Source of the DNA: JASHVB01 sp036489395
Lineage (GTDB): Bacteria; Pseudomonadota; Alphaproteobacteria; Acetobacterales; Acetobacteraceae
NCBI GenBank assembly: GCA_036489395.1
Contig: DASXFW010000112.1
Location: 1 to 57,061 of the forward strand
Direction of reading: 5' to 3'
Length of the DNA stretch: 57,061 nucleotides
This document shows positions 46,394 through 54,118 of the stretch, piece by piece (position 1 is the first letter of the stretch; each line of letters opens with the position of its first letter). The notes beneath the pieces are model-generated. The model ran no database searches, was not told where the DNA came from, and saw nothing but the letters and a program-made list of their open reading frames with translations. The position numbers and the translations under genes are program-made.

Positions 46394-49060
46394 GTGGCGG
46401 GTACGACGATCAGCAGCACCTACTTCAACGGCGTCACGCTGACGCAGGCGACCTACAACCCTGTCCTGGTCACCGGAACCATCACCGTCGCCTCGGGCGT
46501 CGCGCTGTACGGCGGCGGCGGCATTGACTGGACCGTCACCAATGCCGGCCTGATCCGCAGCGACGATCTGGGCGCGTCCGGCGGCTACGGCGTGGAGCTG
46601 TCGGCCGGCGGCCTGCTGACCAACCAGTCCGGCGGCATCATCGACGGCTACCAGGGCGGAGTCCGGATCGGCGGCGCGGCCGGCAGCCTGACCAATGATG
46701 GCCTGATCACCGCCAGCGGCACCGCCGCGGACGCCGTCAACCTGCTCGCTGGCGGCGTGGTGACCAACGACCTGCACGCCACGATCGCCGGCTACGCGGC
46801 GGTGTTCAGCGGCGGCGCCGGTGTCACCGTCACCAACGCCGGCGTGCTCTCTGGCACCTCGTTCGGCGTGCTGCTGCCCGGCGGCGGCGCGGTGACCAAC
46901 CAGAGCACCGGCACGATCGCCGCCAGCAGCGCCTCGGCCGACGCCGTGCAGCTCGCCAACACCGTGGTGAATGACGGACAGATCAGCGCGGCGGGCTATG
47001 GCGTGTTCGGCGCGTCCTACGTGGACAACCAGGCGCAGGGCCGCATCGCCGGCGCCGCCGGCGGCGTGCACATGTTCTTTGGCACGCTGATCAACGCGGG
47101 CAGCATCGGCGCCTACGGCACCTATGGTACCGGCATCTTCCTGCAAACCAACGGCCTGGTGTCGAACGAGCAGAATGCCGCGATCAGCGCGAGCGGCCTG
47201 GGAATAAACTTTGCGGCCAATGTCGGCACCGCGATCAATGACGGCGTGATCAACGGCGGCAGCATCGGCGTGGACCATGCCACGGCGGTGACCAACCAGA
47301 GTGACGGCACGATCATCGGCGGCAATGACGGGGTGCTGATCACCTCCGGCACGGTGGTGAATGCGGGCACCGTCGCCGGCGCCACCGGCATCCAGGTGCA
47401 GGGCGGCGTGCCGGTGTACAATCAGACCGGCGGCGTCATCGCCGGCAGCAATCTCGGCATCAACATTTCCGGTGCCGCCGGCACGGTGGAGAACGCCGGC
47501 ACGATCACCGGCGGCACCGACGCGATCTCCTTCGGCGCCGGCTACACCAACCGGCTGGTCGTCGATCCCGGCGCGTTCTTCTCCGGCATTGTCGATGGCG
47601 GCGGCTCGGGCAGCACGCTGGAGCTGGCTGCCGGCGGCGGCGCCGGCTCGCTGAGCGAACTTGGCGTGCGTTACATCGGATTTCCGCAGATCACCATCGA
47701 TGCCGGCGGCACCTGGACGCTGACCGGCGTCAACACGCTGACCGCGGGCGTGACGTTGTCGGGCGCGCCGCTGACGCTGGCCTCGGGCGCCACGCTGGAG
47801 GTCGCCGGAAGCATCGCCGCCGGCGAAACGATCATGTTCTCCGGCGGTGGCGCGGATCTGCTGATCGACACCGCCGCGAGCATGGCCGGCGCCGTCGCCA
47901 ATCTGACGCCAGGCGAAACGATCGACCTGCGCGGCGTCGATCCGTCCTCGGTATCGTATGCGTCCGGCCAGCTTGACTACAGCGCGCCCGGCGGTGGCGG
48001 TGCATCGTTCGCGCTGTCGCTCGGCGCCGGTACGGACGGGATTGCGCCGCCGACCGGTGATGGCGCCGGTGGTGCCGACATCACGGCGCTTTGCTTCTGC
48101 GCCGGCACGATGCTGGCGACGCCGGACGGCGAAGTGGCGGTGGAGAAACTGGGGGTCGGCGATCGCGTGCTGACCGCAGGCGGGGAAATGCGCCCGATCG
48201 TCTGGATCGGCGTCGGCCGCGTGCTCGCATCGCGCGGCCGGCGCAGCGCGGCAACGCCGGTGATCGTGCGCAAGGGCGCGCTGGCCGACAACGTGCCGCA
48301 CCACGACCTGCACGTGACCAAGGGACACGCGCTGGCGCTGGACGGCGTGCTGATCCCGGTGGAGTTCCTGGTCAATCACCGTACCATCCTGTGGGACGAC
48401 GGCGCGCAGGAAACCGCGCTGTACCACATCGAGCTGGACCGCCACGACGTGCTGCTGGCGAACGGCGCGCCGGCGGAAAGCTATCGCGACGACGGAAACC
48501 GCTGGTTGTTCCAGAACGCCAACAGCGGCTGGGACCTGCCGCCGCTGCCGCCCTGCGCGCCGGTGCTCACCGGCGGGCCGATCGTCGATGCGGTGTGGCA
48601 GCGCCTGCTGGATCGCGCCGGCGCGCGTCCCGGCGTGCCGCTGACCGACGATCCGGATTTGCATCTGCTGGTCGGCGGGCGGCGCATCGATGCATGCTTC
48701 CATCACGGTCCGATCCATGCGTTCCGCTTGCCGGCGCGATTGGCCGATGTGCGGATCGTGTCGCGGTCGGGTGTGCCGCAGGAGCTTGGGCTGGCGCGCG
48801 ACGCCCGCGAGCTGGGCGTGGCGCTGCGGCGAATGGTGCTGCGCGACGGCACGCGCCTGCGCGTGATCCGGGTGGACGACGACCGGCTGTCGCATGGCTT
48901 TCACGCTTACGAGGCGGATAACCGCGTGCGCTGGACCGACGGCGACGCCCTGCTGCCGGCGGCGTTGTTTGCCGACGCGATGCTGCCGCTGGAGCTGGAG
49001 CTGCACCTGGGTTGCGCCACGCGGTATCCGGCGGACACGGTGGTGCGGCAGGCCGCGTGA
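46394..49060 (+). CDS. Beta-strand repeat protein with C-terminal Hint domain
   Basis: A large, probably exported protein of 888 residues. Residues about 1-430 are repeats of some 20-40 residues built on phrases such as VTNQSxGTI, VTNAGxL and IxxAGTVxGxxG, as in pectate-lyase-like beta-helix adhesins. A second all-beta region (430-560) follows. A Hint module starts at Cys567 (CFCAGTMLATPDGEVAVEKLGVGDRVLTAGG), with the histidine segment HHDLHVTKGHALALDGVLIPVEFLVNHRTI, resembling the Hint_2 family. Hint domains can cleave the peptide bond before their first cysteine. No signal peptide is seen. The GTG at 46394 has GAGGAG eight nt upstream; an ATG at 46346 lacks one. Confidence 0.82.
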   Translation: MAGTTISSTYFNGVTLTQATYNPVLVTGTITVASGVALYGGGGIDWTVTNAGLIRSDDLGASGGYGVELSAGGLLTNQSGGIIDGYQGGVRIGGAAGSLTNDGLITASGTAADAVNLLAGGVVTNDLHATIAGYAAVFSGGAGVTVTNAGVLSGTSFGVLLPGGGAVTNQSTGTIAASSASADAVQLANTVVNDGQISAAGYGVFGASYVDNQAQGRIAGAAGGVHMFFGTLINAGSIGAYGTYGTGIFLQTNGLVSNEQNAAISASGLGINFAANVGTAINDGVINGGSIGVDHATAVTNQSDGTIIGGNDGVLITSGTVVNAGTVAGATGIQVQGGVPVYNQTGGVIAGSNLGINISGAAGTVENAGTITGGTDAISFGAGYTNRLVVDPGAFFSGIVDGGGSGSTLELAAGGGAGSLSELGVRYIGFPQITIDAGGTWTLTGVNTLTAGVTLSGAPLTLASGATLEVAGSIAAGETIMFSGGGADLLIDTAASMAGAVANLTPGETIDLRGVDPSSVSYASGQLDYSAPGGGGASFALSLGAGTDGIAPPTGDGAGGADITALCFCAGTMLATPDGEVAVEKLGVGDRVLTAGGEMRPIVWIGVGRVLASRGRRSAATPVIVRKGALADNVPHHDLHVTKGHALALDGVLIPVEFLVNHRTILWDDGAQETALYHIELDRHDVLLANGAPAESYRDDGNRWLFQNANSGWDLPPLPPCAPVLTGGPIVDAVWQRLLDRAGARPGVPLTDDPDLHLLVGGRRIDACFHHGPIHAFRLPARLADVRIVSRSGVPQELGLARDARELGVALRRMVLRDGTRLRVIRVDDDRLSHGFHAYEADNRVRWTDGDALLPAALFADAMLPLELELHLGCATRYPADTVVRQAA

Positions 49061-49138
49061 CATTCCGTCCGTGACATTCCGTCCGTACATTCCGTCCGTG
49101 ACATTCTGTCCGTGACATTCCGTCCGTGACATTCTGTC
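49056..49138. repeat. 14-bp tandem repeat ending in REP-A
   Basis: Six near-identical units of CGTGACATTCCGTC (one of 13 nt) begin within the stop codon of the Hint gene and run into the first bases (TGTCATTGCGAG) of the REP-A at 49135. Units alternate CCGTC and CTGTC. Confidence 0.88.
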
Positions 49139-49236
49139 ATTGCGAGGCCGCTTGGCCGAAGCAATCCCGTTCCTGACGAGCTGCCGGCGGCTCGTCACGA
49201 ACGGGATTGCTTCGGCCAAGCGGCCTCGCAATGACA
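49135..49236. repeat. REP-A palindrome (long-centre form)
   Basis: Outer arms are TGTCATTGCGAGGCCGCTTG and CAAGCGGCCTCGCAATGACA, with inner GCCGAAGCAATCCCGTTC pairing to GAACGGGATTGCTTCGGC. The centre is longer than in the 20920 and 32085 copies and includes CTGACGAGCTGCCGGCGGCTCGTCA. The copy at 56896 has the same long centre. Confidence 0.88.
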
Positions 49237-49268
49237 GTGTGCACGTTCTGCTTACGGCACCGAAATGC

Positions 49269-50270
49269 TTACCCCCGGTCGCGCACGCCTTCCCACCACG
49301 GACACACGCCCGCCATCCGCTGGTAGTTGCCGTCGATCACGTGGAGTGGCGCGCGCTGCCCGTCCGCCGCCGCCTTCAGCCGCATCGTCCGCGCCTGGGC
49401 GCGTTGCTCGTCCGGCAGCCACGTGCGGTCGTGGCCCCATAGGCTGGGGCCCACCGTCACTTCGGTCGGCGTCCACGAACCGGGCGTCACTTCCTTGCCG
49501 CCCCAGCCGTATTCCAGCATGAAGCCGCCGGGCGATTTCAGATAGTACGACGTCACCGCGTCGTTCGGATGCCGCCCCAGCGTCGTGGCGATCCGCTCCG
49601 GCTCGCCCAGCGCGATGTCGTAGCCCTGGCCGACATCGTCCAGCGAATACAGCTCCACCATCAGATGATGCAGGTCCTGCCGGCCGGTTTCGATGAACGC
49701 CACGCTGTGGTGGCGCGGATTGGCGTGCAGGAAGAACGCGCGGAACGGAGTCAAAATATAATCGCTGATCCCGAACCCCAGCGTGTCGTGATAGAAGCCC
49801 ATCAGGTCGTCGATGTTCTTCACATGGAATACCGCGTGCCCCATCCCCAGCGGTCCGGTGCGGAAGCCTGAAATCGACCGCCCCGGCTTGAACGCCTCAT
49901 CGGCGACCGCCGCGCCGTGGAACGCCTCCAGCCGGTTGCCGGCGGGATCGGCGAAGCTGATCAGCCCGCGCACGCAGCGAGCCTCGGCCACCGTGGCCGG
50001 CTCGCGCCGCACCGCCACGCCCGCCGCCTCCAGCCGTGCGCCCAGCGCATCCAGCGCCATTGCATCCGCCACCTCCCAGCCAAAATACCGGTCGCCCTCG
50101 GCCAGCGAGCGATCCACGATCAGCCGCTGCGCGCGATCGTCCATCCGGAACGCCCGCACCGCGTTGCCGCGCTCCACCGTCTGCATGCCGAGCCAGTTGG
50201 TCGCGAAATCCGTCCAGTCCGACAGATCGGACGCGCCGATGCCGACATAGCCGAGCGCCTGGATTTCCAT
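49269..50270 (-). CDS. BphC-type extradiol ring-cleavage dioxygenase
   Basis: Two-domain type I extradiol dioxygenase of the vicinal-oxygen-chelate fold, cleaving catechol-like rings next to the hydroxyl pair with Fe(II). The 333-residue product resembles 2,3-dihydroxybiphenyl 1,2-dioxygenase: LGYVGIGASDLSDWTDFATNWLGM, YFGWEVADA, GLISFADPAGNRLEAFHG, and SGFRTGPLGMGHAVFHVKN. The probable iron ligands are His145, a His in LHHLMVELYSLDDVG (about 202) and Glu253 in MLEYGWGG; further active-site His is in NPRHHSVAF. The C-terminus ends in an extra positively charged tail. The ATG at 50268-50270 follows GGGGAGAG. A TRAP receptor gene starts divergently. Confidence 0.9.
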   Translation of the reverse strand: MEIQALGYVGIGASDLSDWTDFATNWLGMQTVERGNAVRAFRMDDRAQRLIVDRSLAEGDRYFGWEVADAMALDALGARLEAAGVAVRREPATVAEARCVRGLISFADPAGNRLEAFHGAAVADEAFKPGRSISGFRTGPLGMGHAVFHVKNIDDLMGFYHDTLGFGISDYILTPFRAFFLHANPRHHSVAFIETGRQDLHHLMVELYSLDDVGQGYDIALGEPERIATTLGRHPNDAVTSYYLKSPGGFMLEYGWGGKEVTPGSWTPTEVTVGPSLWGHDRTWLPDEQRAQARTMRLKAAADGQRAPLHVIDGNYQRMAGVCPWWEGVRDRG

Positions 50271-50330
50271 CTCGAATCTCTCCCCGTGCCTGATGCCCAG
50301 CATATAGCGCTTTCAGGCCATCGGGAACGA

Positions 50331-50375
50331 CGTCGCCAACGTCGCCGCCCAACGTCGCCGCCCAACGTCGCTGGC
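50331..50375. repeat. Short tandem repeat
   Basis: About three copies of a 14-nt unit CCAACGTCGCCGCC lie between the divergent dioxygenase and TRAP receptor genes. They have no obvious operator symmetry. Confidence 0.6.
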
Positions 50376-50510
50376 GGAGCGGCGCACGGCAGCCGCGCGG
50401 CCGTTGCCGTTGCTTACGGCAAAATCCACCACGCCGTTTACCGAATAGTCAGACATGACGCGCAGTCTGCCACCCATCCGCCGCCCCAACGGCCCAGGAG
50501 GCAAACCGCC

Positions 50511-51500
50511 ATGCTCACCCGCAGACATCTTCTGATCGGCACCGCCGCCACGGCCCTTGCCGCGCCCAACATCGCCCGATCCGCCGAGGCGCCGCCCCGC
50601 ACGCTCCGCATGGGCTATCTGTTCGCCAGGGACTCGCAGCTCGGTGCCGGCGCGACCGTCATGGCGGACGCCATCGCCAAGCGCACCAACGGCCGCATCC
50701 GCATCGAGCAAGCGCCAGACGCATCACTTGGTGGCGACGTGGAGATCCTGAAGGCGGTGCAGCTCGGCAGCGTGGACCTGGCCTTCGTCACCGGCGCCGG
50801 CCTGCCCTCCGTCCTGCCAGTGACAGACGTCCTCCACATCCCGTTCCTGTTCACCAGCGCCGACCACGCGCACGCCGTGCTGGATGGCGCGGTGGGTGCC
50901 GATCTGAGCAAGCAGCTTGCCGCCAAGGACATCGTGCCGCTCGCCTGGGGCGAGAACGGCATGCGCCACATGACCAATTCGAAGCACCCGATCGCCACGC
51001 CGGACGATGTGAAAGGCCTGAAGATGCGCCTGCCGCAGTCGGACGTGATGGTGCTCGGCTTCCAGGCGCTCGGCGCGCAGACTGGGATGCTGCCGTTCCC
51101 GCAGCTTTACGAAGCGCTGCAAACCGGCCAGTTCGACGGCGAGGAAAACCCGATCGCCACCATCCAGGCGGCCAAGCTGGAGAAGGTGCAGAAATTCCTC
51201 ACCATGAGCGCGCACGTGTACGACCCGGCGATCATCATCATGTCGCCCGACGCGCACGACGAGCTATCGGCCGACGACAAGGCGATCTTTGCCGAAGCTG
51301 CCAGACTGGGTGCCGTTGAATCGCGCCGCTATGCGGCGGCAGCCGAGCACTCCGGCGTGTCTGCGTTGCAACAGGCTGGCCTGCAAGTGGTCGCGCAGAT
51401 CGATCGCGCCCAGTTCGCCGCCGCCACCGCCTCGGCCATGCCCGAGTTCGAGCGCCGGTTCGGCCGCGACCAGATCGAGCGCATCCGCCAGACCGCCTGA
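50511..51500 (+). CDS. TRAP transporter substrate-binding protein (DctP type)
   Basis: Periplasmic receptor of a TRAP transporter, usually for organic acids. The 329-residue precursor starts MLTRRHLLIGTAATALAAPNIARSAEA, a Tat-like signal with RRHLL. The mature chain has the DctP blocks VTDVLHIPFLFTSADHAHAVLDG, ENGMRHMTNSKHPIATPDDVKGLKMRLPQSDVMVLGFQALGAQTGMLPFPQLYEALQTGQFDGEENPIATIQAAKLEKVQKFLTMSAHVYDP. The arginine in KMRLPQS is the conserved carboxylate-binding residue. AGGAGG precedes the ATG. The membrane partners DctQ and DctM are not nearby, so the receptor is an orphan here. Confidence 0.92.
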   Translation: MLTRRHLLIGTAATALAAPNIARSAEAPPRTLRMGYLFARDSQLGAGATVMADAIAKRTNGRIRIEQAPDASLGGDVEILKAVQLGSVDLAFVTGAGLPSVLPVTDVLHIPFLFTSADHAHAVLDGAVGADLSKQLAAKDIVPLAWGENGMRHMTNSKHPIATPDDVKGLKMRLPQSDVMVLGFQALGAQTGMLPFPQLYEALQTGQFDGEENPIATIQAAKLEKVQKFLTMSAHVYDPAIIIMSPDAHDELSADDKAIFAEAARLGAVESRRYAAAAEHSGVSALQQAGLQVVAQIDRAQFAAATASAMPEFERRFGRDQIERIRQTA

Positions 51501-51506
51501 CGCGCC

Positions 51507-54044
51507 ATGTTGTCCCCTGAGACAAGGCGAGTTTCCCCCCTCCCCGTGAGGGAGGGGGACAGGGGGAGGGGTGCCTCCAGCCGCGAGGACCCGGAAGTAC
51601 GCACCCCTCCCCCTAACCCCCTCCCTCGCACCCCTCCCCCTAACCCCCTCCCTCAAGGGGAGGGGGGATTCGCTTCGCCCGCCTCCCCCGCTTCGCCCTC
51701 TTCTTCCACTCCTTCTGCTTCTTCCGCGTGGTCGCGCCTGACCGCGCCCACGCTGCGCAAGCGCGTGTTCGGCGGCTTCGCCGTGCTGCTGGTGCTGCTG
51801 GCGGTGCTCGCGCTGGTGATGCAGCACGTCGCGGCGACGGTCGGTGCCGGCGCGGCACGCGTGCGGGACGGCAGCGACGCGGCGGACATCGCCACCGGCA
51901 TCGCCTTGCGCGCGGGCGACGCGCAGGTGCGTGCCATTGAATTCGCATTGACCGCCAATGCCGCTGACGAGCATGCGGCGAAGGACAGCCTGGCCGCGCT
52001 GAACCAGGCGATTGCCGGCAGCAACGACGACAGGCTCACCGCACCCGTGGCGCAGTACCGCGCCGCGGTGGAGGCATCGATCGCCGCGGTGGCGGCGCGC
52101 CGTGCCGCGGTGGTGCAGTGGCAGGAAGCGGGCACCGACGTGCGCACCATCGCAACCGCGATCAGCCAGTTGCTCGAACGCGAGCAGGACCCGGCCACGC
52201 TGCGCGCGGGCGCGCATCTGGTGGCGGCGTTCCAGACCAGCGACGCCGCGGGGTCGCGCTTTGTCGCCTCGCGCAATCCGGCCGACGCGGACACCGCGGC
52301 GACCGCGTTGCAGGCGTTCCGGACCAATGTGGACCAGATGGCCGGGCTTGCCGTGGCGAACCGCCGGCTGCAGCGCCTGCTCGGCGGCCTGCGCGATCCG
52401 CTGTCGCGTTATGCGGCGGGACTGAACGCAATGGTGGCCGGCAGCGAACAACTCCGGCTGGCCGGTCTGGCGCGCGACGGCGCGACACAGGCGGTGCAGC
52501 GCGCGGCCTCGGCGTTGCGCTCGCAGGCGACTGATGTGCAGCGCGCGGCGGTGGACGAGATGGTGGCGACAAGCCGCTCCACCGGGCGTTTCAGCCTGTG
52601 GGCGTCGCTGGGAGCGATCGGCCTCGGCGTGGTGATCGCCACGCTGATTGGCCGCGCAATTTCCGGCCCGGTGCGGCAACTGACCGGCGCGATGCAGGCG
52701 TTGGCCGACGGCGCGCTGGACACCGACATTCCCCGCGCGACGCGTCGCGACGAGATCGGCGAAATGGCCCGTGCCGTCGTGGTGTTCCGCGAGCACATGC
52801 GCGCGGAAGCCGCGCTCGCCACGGCGCAGGAGGCCGAGCGCCGGCAGGCCGAGGCGGACAAGCGCCAGGCGTTGCTGCGCATGGCCGAAACGATCGAAAG
52901 CGAGACCGCAACGGTGCTGCAGCAGGTGAGCCGGCGGTCCGGCGAAATGGCCACGATCGCGCGGGACATGAGCGCGTCGGCCGAACGCACCGGTGCCTCC
53001 GCGGACCGTGCCGCGACGGCGGCGTCACAGGCGCTCGCCACGGCGCAGGCAGTGGCCAGCGCGGCGGAGCAACTTGCCGCGTCGATCCGCGAGATCGGCG
53101 CGCAGGTGGCACAGACCACCGCGGTGGTGGGGCGTGCCGTCGCGGCCGGCGGCGAAACGCGCAGCACGATGGAGACGCTGAACGCGGAGGTGGCGCGCAT
53201 CGGCTCGGTTGCCGAAATGATCAGCGAGATTGCCGCCCGCACCAATCTGCTCGCGCTCAACGCCACGATCGAGGCGGCGCGCGCCGGTGACGCCGGCAAG
53301 GGCTTTGCCGTGGTCGCCGGAGAGGTGAAGGCGCTGGCCGCACAGACCGCGCGCGCCACGGAAGACATCGCGCGGCACATCGCGCTGGTGCGCGGCGCGA
53401 CCGGCGCGTCGGTGACCGCGGTGACGCGTATCGAGAGCACGATCACCGAGATCAACGCGATCGCCGGCTCGGTGTCCGCCGCCGTCGAGCAACAGGGCGC
53501 CGCCACGGCGGAGATCGCCCGCAGCGTGGCCGAAACCGCCGCCGCGGCGAACGAAATGACCAGCCGCACCGAGGAAGTCTCCGCCGAGGCGCGGGAGACC
53601 GGCGGCCGTGCCGCGCAGGTGCTGGAAGGCAGCGACGCTCTGTCGCGCAGCATCAGCGAGCTGCGGCACAGCGTAGTGCACGTGGTGCGGACCTCGACCG
53701 GGGAGGTGGAGCGGCGCGCGACGCCGCGTTATCCGGTCGATCTCGCCTGTCGGGTGACCGGACCGGATGGTGTCGCGCATGTGGCGCGCGTGGTGGATAT
53801 CTCGCTGTCCGGCGCACAGCTTGCCGACACGCCGGCACTGGCGACGGAGACGCGCGGCACGCTGGCCCTGCCGCAGGTACCGGTGCCTCTGCCGTTCGTC
53901 GTGCGCAATGCGGAGGACGGCGTGCTGAACGTCATGTTCCAGGTGGATGCGGCGGGCGCCGATGCGCTCGCGGCGATGGTGCGACGGCTGGCGGAGCAGT
54001 ACGACGATACGCGCGCCCGGGCGACCAGGCGGGCGGCGGCATAG
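51507..54044 (+). CDS. Methyl-accepting chemotaxis protein with C-terminal PilZ domain
   Basis: Transmembrane chemoreceptor. Membrane segment one spans about residues 87-108 (VFGGFAVLLVLLAVLALVM), the periplasmic part 109-360, segment two 364-384, HAMP 385-440, and the signalling hairpin includes EMISEIAARTNLLALNATIEAARAGDAGKGFAVVAGEVKALAAQTARATEDI. After about residue 735 comes a PilZ domain with both c-di-GMP motifs, RRATPR (RxxxR) and DISLSGAQL (DxSxxG). The first 80 residues are an oddity: they are translated REP-B (PPPNPLPQGEGG) and a Ser/Pro-rich stretch. The ATG has no ribosome-binding site, and the only other in-frame start before the membrane segment is a GTG at 51765, also without one. 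Confidence 0.9.
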   Translation: MLSPETRRVSPLPVREGDRGRGASSREDPEVRTPPPNPLPRTPPPNPLPQGEGGFASPASPASPSSSTPSASSAWSRLTAPTLRKRVFGGFAVLLVLLAVLALVMQHVAATVGAGAARVRDGSDAADIATGIALRAGDAQVRAIEFALTANAADEHAAKDSLAALNQAIAGSNDDRLTAPVAQYRAAVEASIAAVAARRAAVVQWQEAGTDVRTIATAISQLLEREQDPATLRAGAHLVAAFQTSDAAGSRFVASRNPADADTAATALQAFRTNVDQMAGLAVANRRLQRLLGGLRDPLSRYAAGLNAMVAGSEQLRLAGLARDGATQAVQRAASALRSQATDVQRAAVDEMVATSRSTGRFSLWASLGAIGLGVVIATLIGRAISGPVRQLTGAMQALADGALDTDIPRATRRDEIGEMARAVVVFREHMRAEAALATAQEAERRQAEADKRQALLRMAETIESETATVLQQVSRRSGEMATIARDMSASAERTGASADRAATAASQALATAQAVASAAEQLAASIREIGAQVAQTTAVVGRAVAAGGETRSTMETLNAEVARIGSVAEMISEIAARTNLLALNATIEAARAGDAGKGFAVVAGEVKALAAQTARATEDIARHIALVRGATGASVTAVTRIESTITEINAIAGSVSAAVEQQGAATAEIARSVAETAAAANEMTSRTEEVSAEARETGGRAAQVLEGSDALSRSISELRHSVVHVVRTSTGEVERRATPRYPVDLACRVTGPDGVAHVARVVDISLSGAQLADTPALATETRGTLALPQVPVPLPFVVRNAEDGVLNVMFQVDAAGADALAAMVRRLAEQYDDTRARATRRAAA
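51532..51668. repeat. REP-B palindrome, with one arm duplicated
   Basis: The left arm CCCCCCTCCCCGTGAGGGAG faces a right arm in which the unit GCACCCCTCCCCCTAACCCC (27 nt in all) occurs twice in a row (51601-51627 and 51628-51654). It lies inside the open frame of the chemoreceptor gene, right after its first codons. Confidence 0.8.
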
Positions 54045-54070
54045 CGGGCCGCCACGAAGGACCGGTCGCT

Positions 54071-54084
54071 TTGACCCAGATCAA
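54071..54084. promoter_or_regulatory. FNR/FixK-type box upstream of hemN
   Basis: TTGACCCAGATCAA matches nine of the ten specified bases of the FNR consensus TTGAT-N4-ATCAA. Its centre lies 41.5 nt before the hemN ATG. Activation at the usual distance would place transcription start at the ATG itself (leaderless). The same TTGAC form is found at 46192. Confidence 0.6.
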
Positions 54085-54118
54085 GGCGCCTCCGGTGTTC
54101 CGCGGCAATCCTGTGCGC

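Noticed and set aside
46328..49231. A 967-codon minus-strand open frame opposite the Hint/repeat protein
   Set aside because: Codon-phase shadow. The plus-strand frame has Hint motifs, regular repeats and a ribosome-binding site; the minus frame has none.
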